The notes: generated by a model not told the origin, from the sequence alone. A stretch of DNA of 64,000 nt from Phormidesmis priestleyi ULC007 (GCF_001895925.1 NZ_MPPI01000017.1:1-64000), one strand, 5' to 3'. Positions 27,460 through 36,087 are shown, numbered from the stretch's first letter. Made by a program: numbers and translations.

Positions 27460-28182
27460 TCATTTTTCGTCTCTTCCTTCTAACCAGGGGCGACAGGAAT
27501 TTGCCACGATCGCGGCCTGGGTGCGATCACGCAAGTTCAGTCGGGTAAGAATGTGTGTAATGTGATTTCTCACCGTTCCTTCAGACAGGTGGAGCGCTTG
27601 GGAGATTTCTCGGTTATTTGCGCCCCCGGCAATCAATCGCAACACGTCTCGCTCTCTATCGGTCAGTTCCGCCAAGCCGGGAGGTAATGGTTGCGGTGAG
27701 TCTGGCTTTGTGGGTGGCGGTTCAGCCATCACTTTTTTAGCAATCACTTTTTCGACGATTCCCGGCCCAAATTGGGTATAGCCTTGGTGAACCGATCGGA
27801 TCGCTTTAGCCAGTTCATCGGCGGGAGTGTCTTTGAGCAAATATCCCTTGGCCCCAAAGCGCAGCGCCTCAGAAACGTATTCTGTATCGTTAAATGTGGT
27901 CAAAACCAAAACCTTGAGGTCTGGAAACTGCTGACAAATTAGCCGGGTTGCTTCTACGCCATTCATCCCCGGCATGCGGATATCCATCAACACGACATCG
28001 GGAAATGGAGTTATTTCTGGCGCTTCAAGTTGATCGTTGGCTTGGCAGTCGGCTAGAAAGCGAATCGCGCTGTGACCATTATCTGCTTCACCAATCACTT
28101 GGAGATCGGGCTTTGTTTCTAGCAGCGTCTTCAGACCCCGCCTCACAATTTCTTGGTCTTCTACAAGCAGCACTCGAATCAT
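27460..28182 (-). CDS. NarL/FixJ-type response regulator, second paralogue
   Basis: A 240-aa protein from the ATG at 28182 (MIRVLLVEDQEIVRRGL); the frame is open 48 bp upstream but the receiver begins here. Phosphoacceptor D67 (DVVLMDIRMPGMNG). The receiver has an insertion of about ten residues before this Asp (CQANDQLEAPEITPF) compared with the regulator at 25934. The LuxR HTH is at about 165-230 (ELTDRERDVLRLIAGGANNR, LHLSEGTVRNHITHILTRLN). The two regulators share segments such as AKGYLLKD and GYTQFGPG and are probably tandem duplicates. No kinase is nearby. Confidence 0.93.
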   Translation of the reverse strand: MIRVLLVEDQEIVRRGLKTLLETKPDLQVIGEADNGHSAIRFLADCQANDQLEAPEITPFPDVVLMDIRMPGMNGVEATRLICQQFPDLKVLVLTTFNDTEYVSEALRFGAKGYLLKDTPADELAKAIRSVHQGYTQFGPGIVEKVIAKKVMAEPPPTKPDSPQPLPPGLAELTDRERDVLRLIAGGANNREISQALHLSEGTVRNHITHILTRLNLRDRTQAAIVANSCRPWLEGRDEK

Positions 28183-28340
28183 AAGACTTGTTTTGAATAG
28201 CGCGATCGGATCTAAATTGATTGAATCCAACAGTTTTTGACCTATCTCTTCAGACAGATTTCCATCCTGGGAGATTATGAGAGAATTTTACATAATTTAA
28301 TACCAATCTAATATAATTTTAATCAGGGATAGCAAAATTC

Positions 28341-28532
28341 ATGGAACTCAAGAGAAGGCTTGACTTAATTCGATTTTTGAGAGAAGAACTGGCACTTCCG
28401 GCGGCAGCGATCGAGCTTGCTGCGCGTCAGTCTGAGCAAAACACGACCGCATTGCCAATGGTGCTTTGGCAATATGGCTTAGTGACGCTATCGCAACTCG
28501 ATCAAATTTTTGATCGAATGGAAATTATTTAA
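28341..28532 (+). CDS. DUF2949 family protein
   Basis: A 63-aa protein matching the cyanobacterial DUF2949 family: LIRFLREELALPAAAIELA, then LPMVLWQYGLVTLSQLDQIF and DRMEI. It is small, soluble and helical. No biochemical function is known for the family. The final four bases overlap the 3' end of the convergent ftsE gene. The ATG follows an AT-rich leader in the divergent gap after the response regulator. Confidence 0.88.
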   Translation: MELKRRLDLIRFLREELALPAAAIELAARQSEQNTTALPMVLWQYGLVTLSQLDQIFDRMEII

Positions 28533-29272
28533 TAATTCACAGACGATAGCCGCCCGTTTTTAATCTGCACAACTGGATGATTGGACAGACGAATCAAACT
28601 CTCATCGTGAGTCGTCACAATCACCGTAATGCCGATCTGATTCAGTTTTTTAAGAATCTTGATCACCTGCCAAGAATTGTCTGGGTCGAGGTTTCCGGTT
28701 GGCTCGTCAGCCAAGAGTAAGGGAGGAGTGCCCACGATCGCACGAGCAATGCTAACTCGCTGCTGCTCACCGCCCGATAGCTCTTCTGGGAAGCACTCTG
28801 CTTTGTGCTGCAATCCCACCATTTTGAGTGCGGGGGGCAAGCGTCGATTAATTTCTTTGCGCGTATAGCCCTGTGCCCACAGCACAAACGACACATTCTC
28901 AGTCACTGTACGCCTGGAAATCAGCTTGTAATCTTGAAAGACAATGCCGATCCGACGACGTAATAATGAGAGCCGATCGCCCCGCAGCGTTGCCGGAAAA
29001 TCATTGTCTACCCTGACTTCGCCCTCAGAGGCACACTCCTCGCCATAAAGCAGTTTGAGAAAGGTAGATTTGCCAGAACCCGACGGGCCCGTGACAAACA
29101 AGAAATCACCCCGCTTGACCTCTAAGCTGACATCGATCAGCGCTTGACTGCCATTGCGATAAGTTTTGCTAACACCCTTAAGCTGAATGATGCTGTCTTG
29201 ATTAGGAGGCTGGCTCGACGATCGGCGATCGCGTTGCGCGTTTCCAGAAGAATCGGTGAGAACTTGCGGCAT
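28529..29272 (-). CDS. ftsE: FtsE-like ABC transporter ATP-binding protein
   Basis: A 247-aa ATPase. An N-terminal extension of about 25 polar residues precedes the core. Walker A is [17 protein letters not shown], the Q-loop is [11 protein letters not shown], the signature [16 protein letters not shown], Walker [13 protein letters not shown] and the switch His is in VTTHDES. Segments such as QDYKL and SFLKLLYG are close to FtsE of the FtsEX complex, which activates cell-wall hydrolases during division. The membrane partner FtsX is not adjacent: the downstream neighbour is the convergent DUF2949 gene. It is the last gene of the proB-wecG-ftsE run, with gaps of about 55 bp. Confidence 0.88.
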   Translation of the reverse strand: MPQVLTDSSGNAQRDRRSSSQPPNQDSIIQLKGVSKTYRNGSQALIDVSLEVKRGDFLFVTGPSGSGKSTFLKLLYGEECASEGEVRVDNDFPATLRGDRLSLLRRRIGIVFQDYKLISRRTVTENVSFVLWAQGYTRKEINRRLPPALKMVGLQHKAECFPEELSGGEQQRVSIARAIVGTPPLLLADEPTGNLDPDNSWQVIKILKKLNQIGITVIVTTHDESLIRLSNHPVVQIKNGRLSSVNY

Positions 29273-29327
29273 GAGACGTGACGATGGAAATTCAATCTAT
29301 TAGAACACGAAGACCCGAATCTAAACT

Positions 29328-30143
29328 TCAAAGTCTCGTGCTGACCGGGTTGCGTTTCGTGAACCGATAGAGGATCGATCGCCAGGCAAACTGTGGCAGT
29401 GCCAGCATTCTTCGCCAGCGCCAGGGTTCTTGATAGAGGCGATAAACCCACTCTAAATGGTTATCTCTCAGCCAGCCGGGAGCGCGAGTTTTGGTACCTG
29501 CCCAAATGTCAAAGCTGCCGCCCACCCCCATCCACAGCGATTGGGGGCAGAGGTGACGGTGCGCCGCGATCCACAATTCTTGACGAGGAACGCCCAAGCC
29601 CACAAAAATAATCTGCGGCTGTAGCGTTTGTAGAGTCTTGAGAAAAGCAGGTTCTTCTTGAGCAGAAAGATAGCCGTTTTGCACGCCCGCGATCGTCAAC
29701 CCCGATAACTGTTTTTGCCACTGGTCAGCGGCGATTTGAGCCACGTCTGGGGCACCTCCAAAAAAGAAAACTGAGAGAGCCGGGTTTGAAGAGGACTCGA
29801 TCGTAGAAGTTTGCTTTGAACCTAGAGATTCTGAACGAAGGTTAAACTGAGCCGCTTTTCTGAGAATCGACTCTGCCAACTCAATGCCAGGGCATCGGGC
29901 AACTCGCTTGCCATAGAGCCGCAGATAAAACACAATGCCTGCCCCATCAGGAATCACCAAGTCAGCGCGATGAATGATGTCTGCCAGGGCAAAATTTTGC
30001 TCGGCTTGCATGGTCATTTCGGCGTTGAGAGTGACGACATGACAGCCCAAACGCTGATCGAGGCGATCGAGTAACCAGCCAGAATAATCGTCTCGCAAGT
30101 GTATGGGCAACCCCATGACCGAAAATTGGCGGTCTGTTTTCAT
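29328..30143 (-). CDS. WecG/TagA/CpsF family glycosyltransferase
   Basis: A 271-aa enzyme (GT26) from the ATG at 30143 (MKTDRQFSVMGLPIHL); an upstream ATG at 30173 would add ten residues. Typical motifs are VVTLNAEM, ADLVIPDGAGIVFYLR, VFFFGGAPDVAQIAADQWQK, IIFVGLGVPRQELWI and WMGVGGSFDIWAGTKTRAPG. It transfers an aminosugar, usually ManNAc-type, onto a lipid-linked intermediate in cell-surface polysaccharide synthesis; the acceptor is unknown here. It lies between proB and ftsE on the minus strand, 86 bp after proB. Confidence 0.92.
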   Translation of the reverse strand: MKTDRQFSVMGLPIHLRDDYSGWLLDRLDQRLGCHVVTLNAEMTMQAEQNFALADIIHRADLVIPDGAGIVFYLRLYGKRVARCPGIELAESILRKAAQFNLRSESLGSKQTSTIESSSNPALSVFFFGGAPDVAQIAADQWQKQLSGLTIAGVQNGYLSAQEEPAFLKTLQTLQPQIIFVGLGVPRQELWIAAHRHLCPQSLWMGVGGSFDIWAGTKTRAPGWLRDNHLEWVYRLYQEPWRWRRMLALPQFAWRSILYRFTKRNPVSTRL

Positions 30144-30229
30144 CGTTAAATGGCTCACGTTCCTCATCCCCATCAGCTTATCAAGCTATGGATTTTAACT
30201 GACCAACCAAATTTTGCACCCAAATCTGA

Positions 30230-31342
30230 TTAGTGGCTCAACACCAAATTGTCGCGATGCACGATCGTCTCTGCACCCTCATAACCCAAGATTATGGGGA
30301 TCTCTTCAGATTGGTGTCCTTGAATCTTCTGCAACTCTTCGCGGCTGTAGTTCACTAGCCCTTTAGCGATTTCAAGACCAGAGCGATCGCATAAAGTCAC
30401 CGCGTCATGACTCTCAAACTCGCCTTCAACTTGCAGAATTCCGGCAGCGAGTAGAGATTTTCCGGCGTTGGAAATTGCTTCGACGGCTCCATCATCTAAA
30501 ATTAGCTTTCCAGTCGAGACTAAGCCGTGAGCGATCCAGCGTTGACGAGCATTAAAGGGGCGAGGTTGCGGTTCAAATTGAGTGCCGATCGCTTCTCCTG
30601 CCAAAATCTTTAAGAGATTCATCGGCGATCGTCCTTGAGTGATCACGGTTCTCACCCCGGCACCCGTCGCAATTTGGGCAGCCGCAATCTTTGTCACCAT
30701 GCCACCTGTGCCCCAGCGAGAACCCGCACTGCCCGTCTGCACCTGAAGCTCTGCGAGTTGCTTGATACTTTGAACCCGCGAGATCGGTTGAGCATCAGGG
30801 TTGCTGCGCGGATCGTCGGAATAGAGGCGATCGACATCGGTGAGCAAAAATAACCAATCTGCATCGACCAAACTGGCAACTAGCGCTGATAGCGTGTCGT
30901 TATCGCCAAATTTGAGTTCATCCACCGCAACCGTATCGTTTTCATTGACGATCGGAACGACTCCCAGTTGCAACAGCTCTTGAAAGGTGCGGTAGACATT
31001 CACATAGCGACTCCGCTCAATCAAGTCGCCACGAGTCAGCAACACTTGCGCGATCGGCTGCTGCATTGCCGTAAAAAAGTCATCGTAGATTCGCATCAGG
31101 CGACCTTGCCCAACGGCGGCAACAGCTTGTTTAAGGGCGATCGATTTAGGGCGATCGGTCATTCCCAGTCTCGCGCACCCCACTCCAATGGCTCCTGAAG
31201 ACACCAGCACTACCTGACTTCCTTGCTGTCGTAAGGTACTGAGAACTTCTACCAAGGCAGCGATTGTGGATAAAGCGAGTTGACCCGTCTCAGGCTGAGT
31301 CAGGCTAGATGTACCAATTTTGACCACTACTGTTTGAGCCAT
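30230..31342 (-). CDS. proB: Glutamate 5-kinase
   Basis: A 370-aa enzyme that phosphorylates glutamate with ATP, the first step of proline synthesis. The amino-acid-kinase domain (about 1-260) contains [57 protein letters not shown] and [21 protein letters not shown]-terminal PUA domain follows (about 280-365; [20 protein letters not shown]). The length is normal for the PUA-containing form. It is the first gene of a minus-strand run with wecG and ftsE. proA is not in the window. Confidence 0.96.
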   Translation of the reverse strand: MAQTVVVKIGTSSLTQPETGQLALSTIAALVEVLSTLRQQGSQVVLVSSGAIGVGCARLGMTDRPKSIALKQAVAAVGQGRLMRIYDDFFTAMQQPIAQVLLTRGDLIERSRYVNVYRTFQELLQLGVVPIVNENDTVAVDELKFGDNDTLSALVASLVDADWLFLLTDVDRLYSDDPRSNPDAQPISRVQSIKQLAELQVQTGSAGSRWGTGGMVTKIAAAQIATGAGVRTVITQGRSPMNLLKILAGEAIGTQFEPQPRPFNARQRWIAHGLVSTGKLILDDGAVEAISNAGKSLLAAGILQVEGEFESHDAVTLCDRSGLEIAKGLVNYSREELQKIQGHQSEEIPIILGYEGAETIVHRDNLVLSH

Positions 31343-31465
31343 AGCAAATTTAAAATAATGATTAGATGATTGCGACTGTTAATCACTAAAGAGATGGAGA
31401 ATCACTCATGAATTTTGCGCTACGATGAATAGCTAACCATAGAGTAAAGAACCGTAGGGTGCAGG

Positions 31466-31588
31466 ATGGAGAATGTCGATCGCGAACAAACGGTAAATGT
31501 ACTAGCATCTATAGTTAAGCACCTGAGAAAACTCAGAACAAGACTTAGTGAAGCACAAATATCACTTAGAGCAAAGCTAACGCCATGA
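31466..31588 (+). CDS. Possible 40-aa protein overlapping a Uma2 gene
   Basis: An ATG frame preceded by GTGCAGG encodes 40 residues: MENVDREQTVNVLASIVKHL followed by a strongly basic helix (RKLRTRLSEAQISLRAKL). Its TGA overlaps the Uma2 ATG in ATGA, the arrangement typical of translationally coupled genes and of many antitoxin-toxin pairs. I know of no family. The ATGA overlap and helical composition favour a real gene; the short length means chance cannot be excluded. Confidence 0.35.
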   Translation: MENVDREQTVNVLASIVKHLRKLRTRLSEAQISLRAKLTP

Positions 31589-32163
31589 CCCAAACAAAGC
31601 AACGGTTCTCAAGTTTTGAGGAGTATCTTGACGATGACGACGGGACGGATAATGTGTATGAATTGTTCAACGGAGAATTAATCGAAGTGCCGCCAGAGCC
31701 AGGATTTAATGTCGGAATTGCAGTTTTTCTACTGGCTCAATTTCTTCCACTGGTAGGACATCTGAGAGTCAGACCTCATGGGCTAGAACTCGAAGTTAGA
31801 GGCGAACCGCGCAACCGATTCCCAGATCTGACCATCATTTGTGAACAACATATCGAACAACTGAAACGGCGCAACACGATTCGTCTGTCGATGGCTCCTC
31901 CATTATTGGTTGTTGAAGTGGTTAGCCCTGGAGACTTGCAGCGAGACCGCGACTATGTGGCAAAACTAGGGCAATATGCAGCGATCGCCATCCCCGAATA
32001 TTGGATCATTGACCCTGAAACTCAAGAGATATCTGTCTGCAATCTGCTCGGTGGAAGCTATGAAGTGAGGGAGTTTCGAGGAAACGATCGTATTCAACCT
32101 CAGCTTGAAATTCTCCAAAGTTTGCAGTTGACGGCTGAAGAGATTTTGAAGGCAGGGGATTAG
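31585..32163 (+). CDS. Uma2 family (DUF820) putative endonuclease
   Basis: A 192-aa Uma2 protein. N-terminal part: FSSFEEYLDDDDGTDNVYEL and FNGELIEVPPE. Nuclease-fold residues lie in FPDLTIICEQHIEQL and LLVVEVVSPGDLQRDRDYVA, followed by QYAAIAIPEYWIIDPETQEI. The C-terminus has the LTAEEI motif also found in the copies at 33216 and 37579. It overlaps a possible 40-aa gene by four bases and precedes the DUF6602 gene by 60 bp, at the left edge of the accessory region. The role of the family is not established. Confidence 0.9.
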   Translation: MTQTKQRFSSFEEYLDDDDGTDNVYELFNGELIEVPPEPGFNVGIAVFLLAQFLPLVGHLRVRPHGLELEVRGEPRNRFPDLTIICEQHIEQLKRRNTIRLSMAPPLLVVEVVSPGDLQRDRDYVAKLGQYAAIAIPEYWIIDPETQEISVCNLLGGSYEVREFRGNDRIQPQLEILQSLQLTAEEILKAGD

Positions 32164-32223
32164 AGGAGCAATGATTTTTGTAGAACTTAGACGTTAGCTT
32201 TCTATAGAGGGAGATAGAAGTAT

Positions 32224-33204
32224 TTGGAAGAAATCAAAAGTCATGATCTTTTCGATTTTATGTCGCAAATCAGCCAAGAGATGTCCTCGGAGTATGCCCG
32301 TATTCAGAAACGTGCTACCGAAGATTCTGGTACTGCTGGAGATCAAGGAGAGGAGAACTGGGCTGAACTATTGAGGGATTGGTTACCACCTACCTATCAA
32401 ATTGTGACGAAAGGCAGAATCATAAACCAGGATGGTAATACCAGTCCTCAAGTTGACGTAATCGTACTAAAGTCGTCTTACCCCAAGAAGCTACTCAATA
32501 AGAAGGTTTATTTGGCAGCAGGTGTAGCTGCTGCTTTTGAATGCAAAGTCACTCTCAAGGCTGCTCATATTGCTGAAGCTTTAGAAAGTTGTGTTGCAAT
32601 AAAGTCATTCTTCACGCCCAGAAAAGGCTCTCCCTTTAAGGAGCTAAATGCTCCAATATTATATGGGTTACTGGCACATTCCCATTATTGGAAGGGCGAT
32701 AGGTCAACACCAGTTGAAAATATTGAAAATAAACTTGTTGAAGAAGATCGCAGATTGGTTGATCATCCAAGAAAAACAATTGACTTGATCTGTGTGGCCG
32801 ATCTTGGATCTTGGCATTCCTCAAAGAAGACTTTTTTGACACCGAATCAATACCTCAATTTAAGGACTCCACCAAATCATTCTGGACGATCGCTTGAAAC
32901 CACTACTGCATACATAGGACATACAAACAACTTTGAGAATCAAATGGAGCACTTTAAACCAATAGGCGCTTTTATCTTTTACTTATTTCACAAATTGGCG
33001 TGGGAGAATCAAGAGTACCGTAGCCTTGCTGATTATTATGACCTGACTGATATAGCTGGTTCTGGTAGTGGTCCTGTCAGGTATTGGAACAGCAATATTT
33101 ATTCTGATGAAATCAAAGTAAAACTTGAGAGATATATAACAGGTGTCGAAAGAAGCATAGTGTCAAATGGTGAACCCTGGGACGAGTGGCAGATCATGTT
33201 TTGA
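32224..33204 (+). CDS. DUF6602-like protein, putative PD-(D/E)XK nuclease
   Basis: A 326-aa protein. The start is a TTG at 32224 with GGGAG about eleven bases upstream; the ATG at 32260 is an alternative. The central region DVIVLKSSYPKKLL and AAGVAAAFECKVTLKAAHI has the D...ExK arrangement of the PD-(D/E)XK fold. The preceding GDQGEENWAELLRDWLPPTY and VTKGRIINQDG match what I recall of DUF6602. Such proteins occur next to restriction and defence genes, but a specific activity is not known to me. Its base composition is more AT-rich than that of flanking housekeeping genes, consistent with transfer. Immediately downstream lie remnants of other genes. Confidence 0.7.
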   Translation: MEEIKSHDLFDFMSQISQEMSSEYARIQKRATEDSGTAGDQGEENWAELLRDWLPPTYQIVTKGRIINQDGNTSPQVDVIVLKSSYPKKLLNKKVYLAAGVAAAFECKVTLKAAHIAEALESCVAIKSFFTPRKGSPFKELNAPILYGLLAHSHYWKGDRSTPVENIENKLVEEDRRLVDHPRKTIDLICVADLGSWHSSKKTFLTPNQYLNLRTPPNHSGRSLETTTAYIGHTNNFENQMEHFKPIGAFIFYLFHKLAWENQEYRSLADYYDLTDIAGSGSGPVRYWNSNIYSDEIKVKLERYITGVERSIVSNGEPWDEWQIMF

Positions 33205-33215
33205 GATCATTCCTT

Positions 33216-33282
33216 CTAAACCTCTGCTAAAAAGATCTTCTCTGCGCTTAGTGTCAACCCTAGTAAGGCATCAGAAATAACG
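33216..33282 (-). pseudogene. 3'-terminal remnant of a Uma2 gene
   Basis: The reverse complement reads VISDALLGLTLSAEKIFLAE, one more residue (V) and a stop. This matches the last 22 residues of the Uma2 protein at 37579 (VISDTFPELALTAEQIFAAG, then V and stop). The rest of the gene is absent: homology ends at AATAAC, beside a CGATCG motif, where the methyltransferase remnant begins on the other strand. Confidence 0.75.
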
Positions 33283-33795
33283 ATCGCTGTTGCTCAAAAA
33301 CTTAACCGTAAATGGATTGGCATCGACATCACTTATTAAAGCATTAGTTTAATTCTCAAACGCCTCGAAGATAGCTATGGAGAAGCAGCCGTCTTTAACG
33401 TCAAAATGACAGGCATTCCGAGAGACATGAAATCTGCCGAAGCCTTGGCGAACAAGAACGACTTTCAAGTCAAATCTGGCAAAGTCGATTCTCGTGACAT
33501 TCGCGATCTCTTGGGCACAATGACCCGCGAAAAAGCCGCCCTTGGCATCTTCATCACCCTCAAAAAACCCACCAAAGATATGCTGCAAGAAGCCAAAACT
33601 TGCGGACTCTATCATCACAAAATTATGGGATGTTCCTATGACAAGATTGCGATCGTCACCATTCAAGACATGATCGAAAACGGTCTACGATTGCACGTAC
33701 CTCTCAGCATGGAAGTCCTTAAATCTGCCCAACGCAAAAACCAGGAAGACAATCAGTTACCGATCTTTTTAGAGCAGATGGACGAAGCCGTGTAG
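33280..33795 (+). pseudogene. Remnant of a DNA methyltransferase with Mrr-like nuclease domain
   Basis: The frame reads TIAVAQKLNRKWIGIDITY, an in-frame TAA (33337-33339), then SISLILKRLEDSYGEAAVFN and continues open to 33795. The first part is the C-terminal end of an N4/N6 methyltransferase (RKWIGIDIT is the SAM-binding region). The second part (VKSGKVDSRDIRDLLGTMTR, KAALGIFITL, YDKIAIVTIQDMIENG) is the end of a restriction-endonuclease-like domain seen fused to such enzymes. Most of the gene is missing upstream. Compared with the intact fusions I know, about 45 residues are also deleted before VKSGK (inference), which would remove the nuclease aspartate. The segment from the ATG at 33406 could still yield a 129-aa polypeptide, probably not functional. 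Confidence 0.72.
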
Positions 33796-33898
33796 ATTGC
33801 GGTAACTGCAAAGCAGAAGATCGAGATCAAAGAATTCCGCAGCCCGCTTTTTGCATAGACTAAACTAGATTTTAGGCGCACTTGCACACCTTAAAATT

Positions 33899-34102
33899 AT
33901 GACAACATCACTGCCCGGACAAGACAATGCTGTAGCGAATGCAAAGCCTTCCGCCTCAGAAAACGCCACTAAGCGACCGATTTGGGAAATTGTTGCCGAA
34001 ATTGGCGCTCAGATTCCTGATGAAGAATGGACAACTGTGCCCAGTGATGCCTCCATCAATTACAAACATTATCTGTATGATCAGCTCTCGAAAAACTCAT
34101 GA
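33899..34102 (+). CDS. Putative antitoxin of a VapBC-like pair
   Basis: A 67-aa protein, MTTSLPGQDNAVANAKPSAS and then TKRPIWEIVAEIGAQIPDEE, WTTVPSDASINYKHYLY. Small proteins ending with xxYKHYLY/DxLYG precede PIN-domain toxins in many cyanobacteria. Its TGA overlaps the ATG of the PIN gene (ATGA), as in operons of antitoxin followed by toxin. No DNA-binding motif is clear in the N-terminus. The toxin is broken, so this antitoxin is probably an orphan kept or decaying. Confidence 0.68.
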   Translation: MTTSLPGQDNAVANAKPSASENATKRPIWEIVAEIGAQIPDEEWTTVPSDASINYKHYLYDQLSKNS

Positions 34103-34515
34103 CGGCTGTGTTTGCTGATGCAGGATATTGGATTGCGCTTTTCAATCCTCATGACGCACTGCATACTAAAGCACTCACAGTTTCTCAAGCAATACAGGCT
34201 CAACCGATCGTTACAAGTCAAACGGTGTTAGTGGAGTTTCTCAATCACTACGCATCAATGGGTTCAAGATTTCGTCAACGCGCTGTCGAAGTTGTAGAGC
34301 GCCTTCAACAAGAGCCAGATGTTGAAATCATTTCCCAAACCAATGAGCAATTTGATAAGGCTTTGCTTCTCTACGCACAGAGACAAGATAAAGAGTAGGG
34401 ATTCATAGACTGTGCTTCATTTCTGATTATGCCAGAGCGAAGAATTTCACAGGCACTTCCCTACGATGAACACTTTCGGCAAGCAGGTTTTGTGCCTCTG
34501 CTACGGGAGAGCTAA
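34099..34515 (+). pseudogene. VapC-like PIN-domain toxin, interrupted by a nonsense codon
   Basis: The frame opens MTAVFADAGYWIALFNPHDA, with the first PIN aspartate D7, and VLVEFLNHYASMG with the conserved Glu. After residue 99 (QRQDKE) a TAG at 34396-34398 stops translation. The same frame then continues GFIDCASFLIMPERRISQAL and PYDEHFRQAGFVPLLRES to a TAA at 34515. In intact homologues the residue at the TAG is Trp (DKEWGxxDC), so a single TGG to TAG change explains it. The lost part carries the remaining catalytic aspartate (IDC), so the truncated product should not be an active RNase. The only alternative I see is stop-codon readthrough. Confidence 0.82.
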
Positions 34516-34581
34516 CAATCTGAAGGCAAGTCGGGACGCATCGCCCACGCCCCTCGATCGCTCAAATTGCTGAAGTTAACG

Positions 34582-36087
34582 CTAGAGATTGATCACGACT
34601 CCTGCAAACTTAAGCAGATCAATCATCTTAAAGTCTCCGGTCGTGCTGAGAGTCGGTATCCACTCAGGATCTTGCTTCAAATAAGACAAAGAGTCTCCTT
34701 CTAGCAAACCAATTAACACCTCTGTAATAATGCGTCCGCCTACCGGACCCATGCGCTTGCCGTCACCCAATACGTCTGCCTCGCGCAACACGTAAAACCA
34801 TAGGGGCGTACGGGTATCTAAAACAAAGTGCTTGAGGTCAGCAAGATCGCTTGGCTCAAGAATCTTCTCATTCATTGCTTTCGCGACGCTCTGACCCGAA
34901 GGTACTCGAAATGCTAGATTTCGGAGCAGATTGCGCTGAGCAAGCGACTGAGGCTCCATACCGGGAATACCCGGCAGATCAAACAGCACTGACGAGAGCC
35001 TCGTATCGATCGTTTTGTTAGGACGCGATCGCCCATCTCCAAAATCAAAAAACGTTTGCCAGTCAATAAAGCGGCGTTTCGATCGTTTACCCCCCCGCAG
35101 GTCATTGGGGTCTGGATCATTGGGTGCGGGTGAATTGACTCTGCCGTCATCAAAGATCAGCGCAATAAACTGTTCACTATCATCAGGTTTTGCCCCAAAG
35201 TTGGCGCGATAGCTGGGACGCACCTGCGAATGCCCAAATCGATAGGCTGCTACCGAAAACTCAACAGGAATGAAGGGCAAGTTGCGCCAGTTATAAAACT
35301 TCCGCCCATGGGTCAAAACGTTTGTGACCATCTCTTGACCTACCGTTTTGGGCAGAAACTCATGCACAATAATCCACTGATAGTGCCATCTGACCAAGCG
35401 CTGTGCCTCTGCAAAAATCTCATTCGGATTTTTCAATTCTGTTTCTTGCTTGACCCTCGCCACGACTGCGTTGTGAAACTTCAAAAAGGCAAGGTGGAGT
35501 TGAGAGACAATCAAGTTTTCGTCGTTGCGGGGGTCACCAATCAGGGCAACGTTTTGACTGTTGCGAGGTAGATCAAATCGGGGTTTGCCATCGCGAGACA
35601 CGGTACTTGAGTCTGGGATTTCTTCGGTCAGAAAGGTGGTCAGCCCAGAGTCAACGTTTTGATCATATAAGTGAGGTGAGGCGATCGAACCCGACCCATA
35701 AACGTTGTCTAGCGCCAAGGTCGGTGTTCGGAAGTTGGCGATCGTTTCTGGGTCTTGCTGACGTTCTAAACTCGATGTAGGGTCGAAGGTCATATCGTGG
35801 TCGAGAAACTGACCCAAAAAAGTCATGCCTGCGGTCAGGTTTGGGTTGTTGGGATTTTCCAGACTTTTTTCGGGTTTGGTAATTAGTCCAACGGGGTCAT
35901 TGATATCATCTTTGGCATCCATGATGCCGCCTTGTTTACCAATCTCTTTGAGGGCTGCTCGCAAGGTGGGGTTGTCTCCTGCAAAGGGCGGTAGCGTTGG
36001 GAATAGTCGTCCAAACTTTCCTTGGTCGTGGTAGATAGAGCGAGGAGGGTTCTCTCCTCCTAAAGGCATGGCTCCATGACGGGTCAT
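34582..36087 (-). CDS. Animal-type heme peroxidase (peroxidase-cyclooxygenase superfamily)
   Basis: A 501-aa protein with the full catalytic domain. The distal histidine is in MTFLGQFLDHDMTFD. GDPRNDENLIVSQLHLAFLK and FHNAVVARV form the conserved helix, and the proximal histidine is in VAAYRFGHSQVRPSY. There is no clear signal peptide, so it is either cytoplasmic or exported by another route. Bacterial members oxidise halides, phenols or fatty acids; the substrate here cannot be predicted. It sits in the accessory region between a broken toxin gene and orphan antitoxin-like genes, which suggests acquisition by transfer (inference). Confidence 0.92.
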   Translation of the reverse strand: MTRHGAMPLGGENPPRSIYHDQGKFGRLFPTLPPFAGDNPTLRAALKEIGKQGGIMDAKDDINDPVGLITKPEKSLENPNNPNLTAGMTFLGQFLDHDMTFDPTSSLERQQDPETIANFRTPTLALDNVYGSGSIASPHLYDQNVDSGLTTFLTEEIPDSSTVSRDGKPRFDLPRNSQNVALIGDPRNDENLIVSQLHLAFLKFHNAVVARVKQETELKNPNEIFAEAQRLVRWHYQWIIVHEFLPKTVGQEMVTNVLTHGRKFYNWRNLPFIPVEFSVAAYRFGHSQVRPSYRANFGAKPDDSEQFIALIFDDGRVNSPAPNDPDPNDLRGGKRSKRRFIDWQTFFDFGDGRSRPNKTIDTRLSSVLFDLPGIPGMEPQSLAQRNLLRNLAFRVPSGQSVAKAMNEKILEPSDLADLKHFVLDTRTPLWFYVLREADVLGDGKRMGPVGGRIITEVLIGLLEGDSLSYLKQDPEWIPTLSTTGDFKMIDLLKFAGVVINL

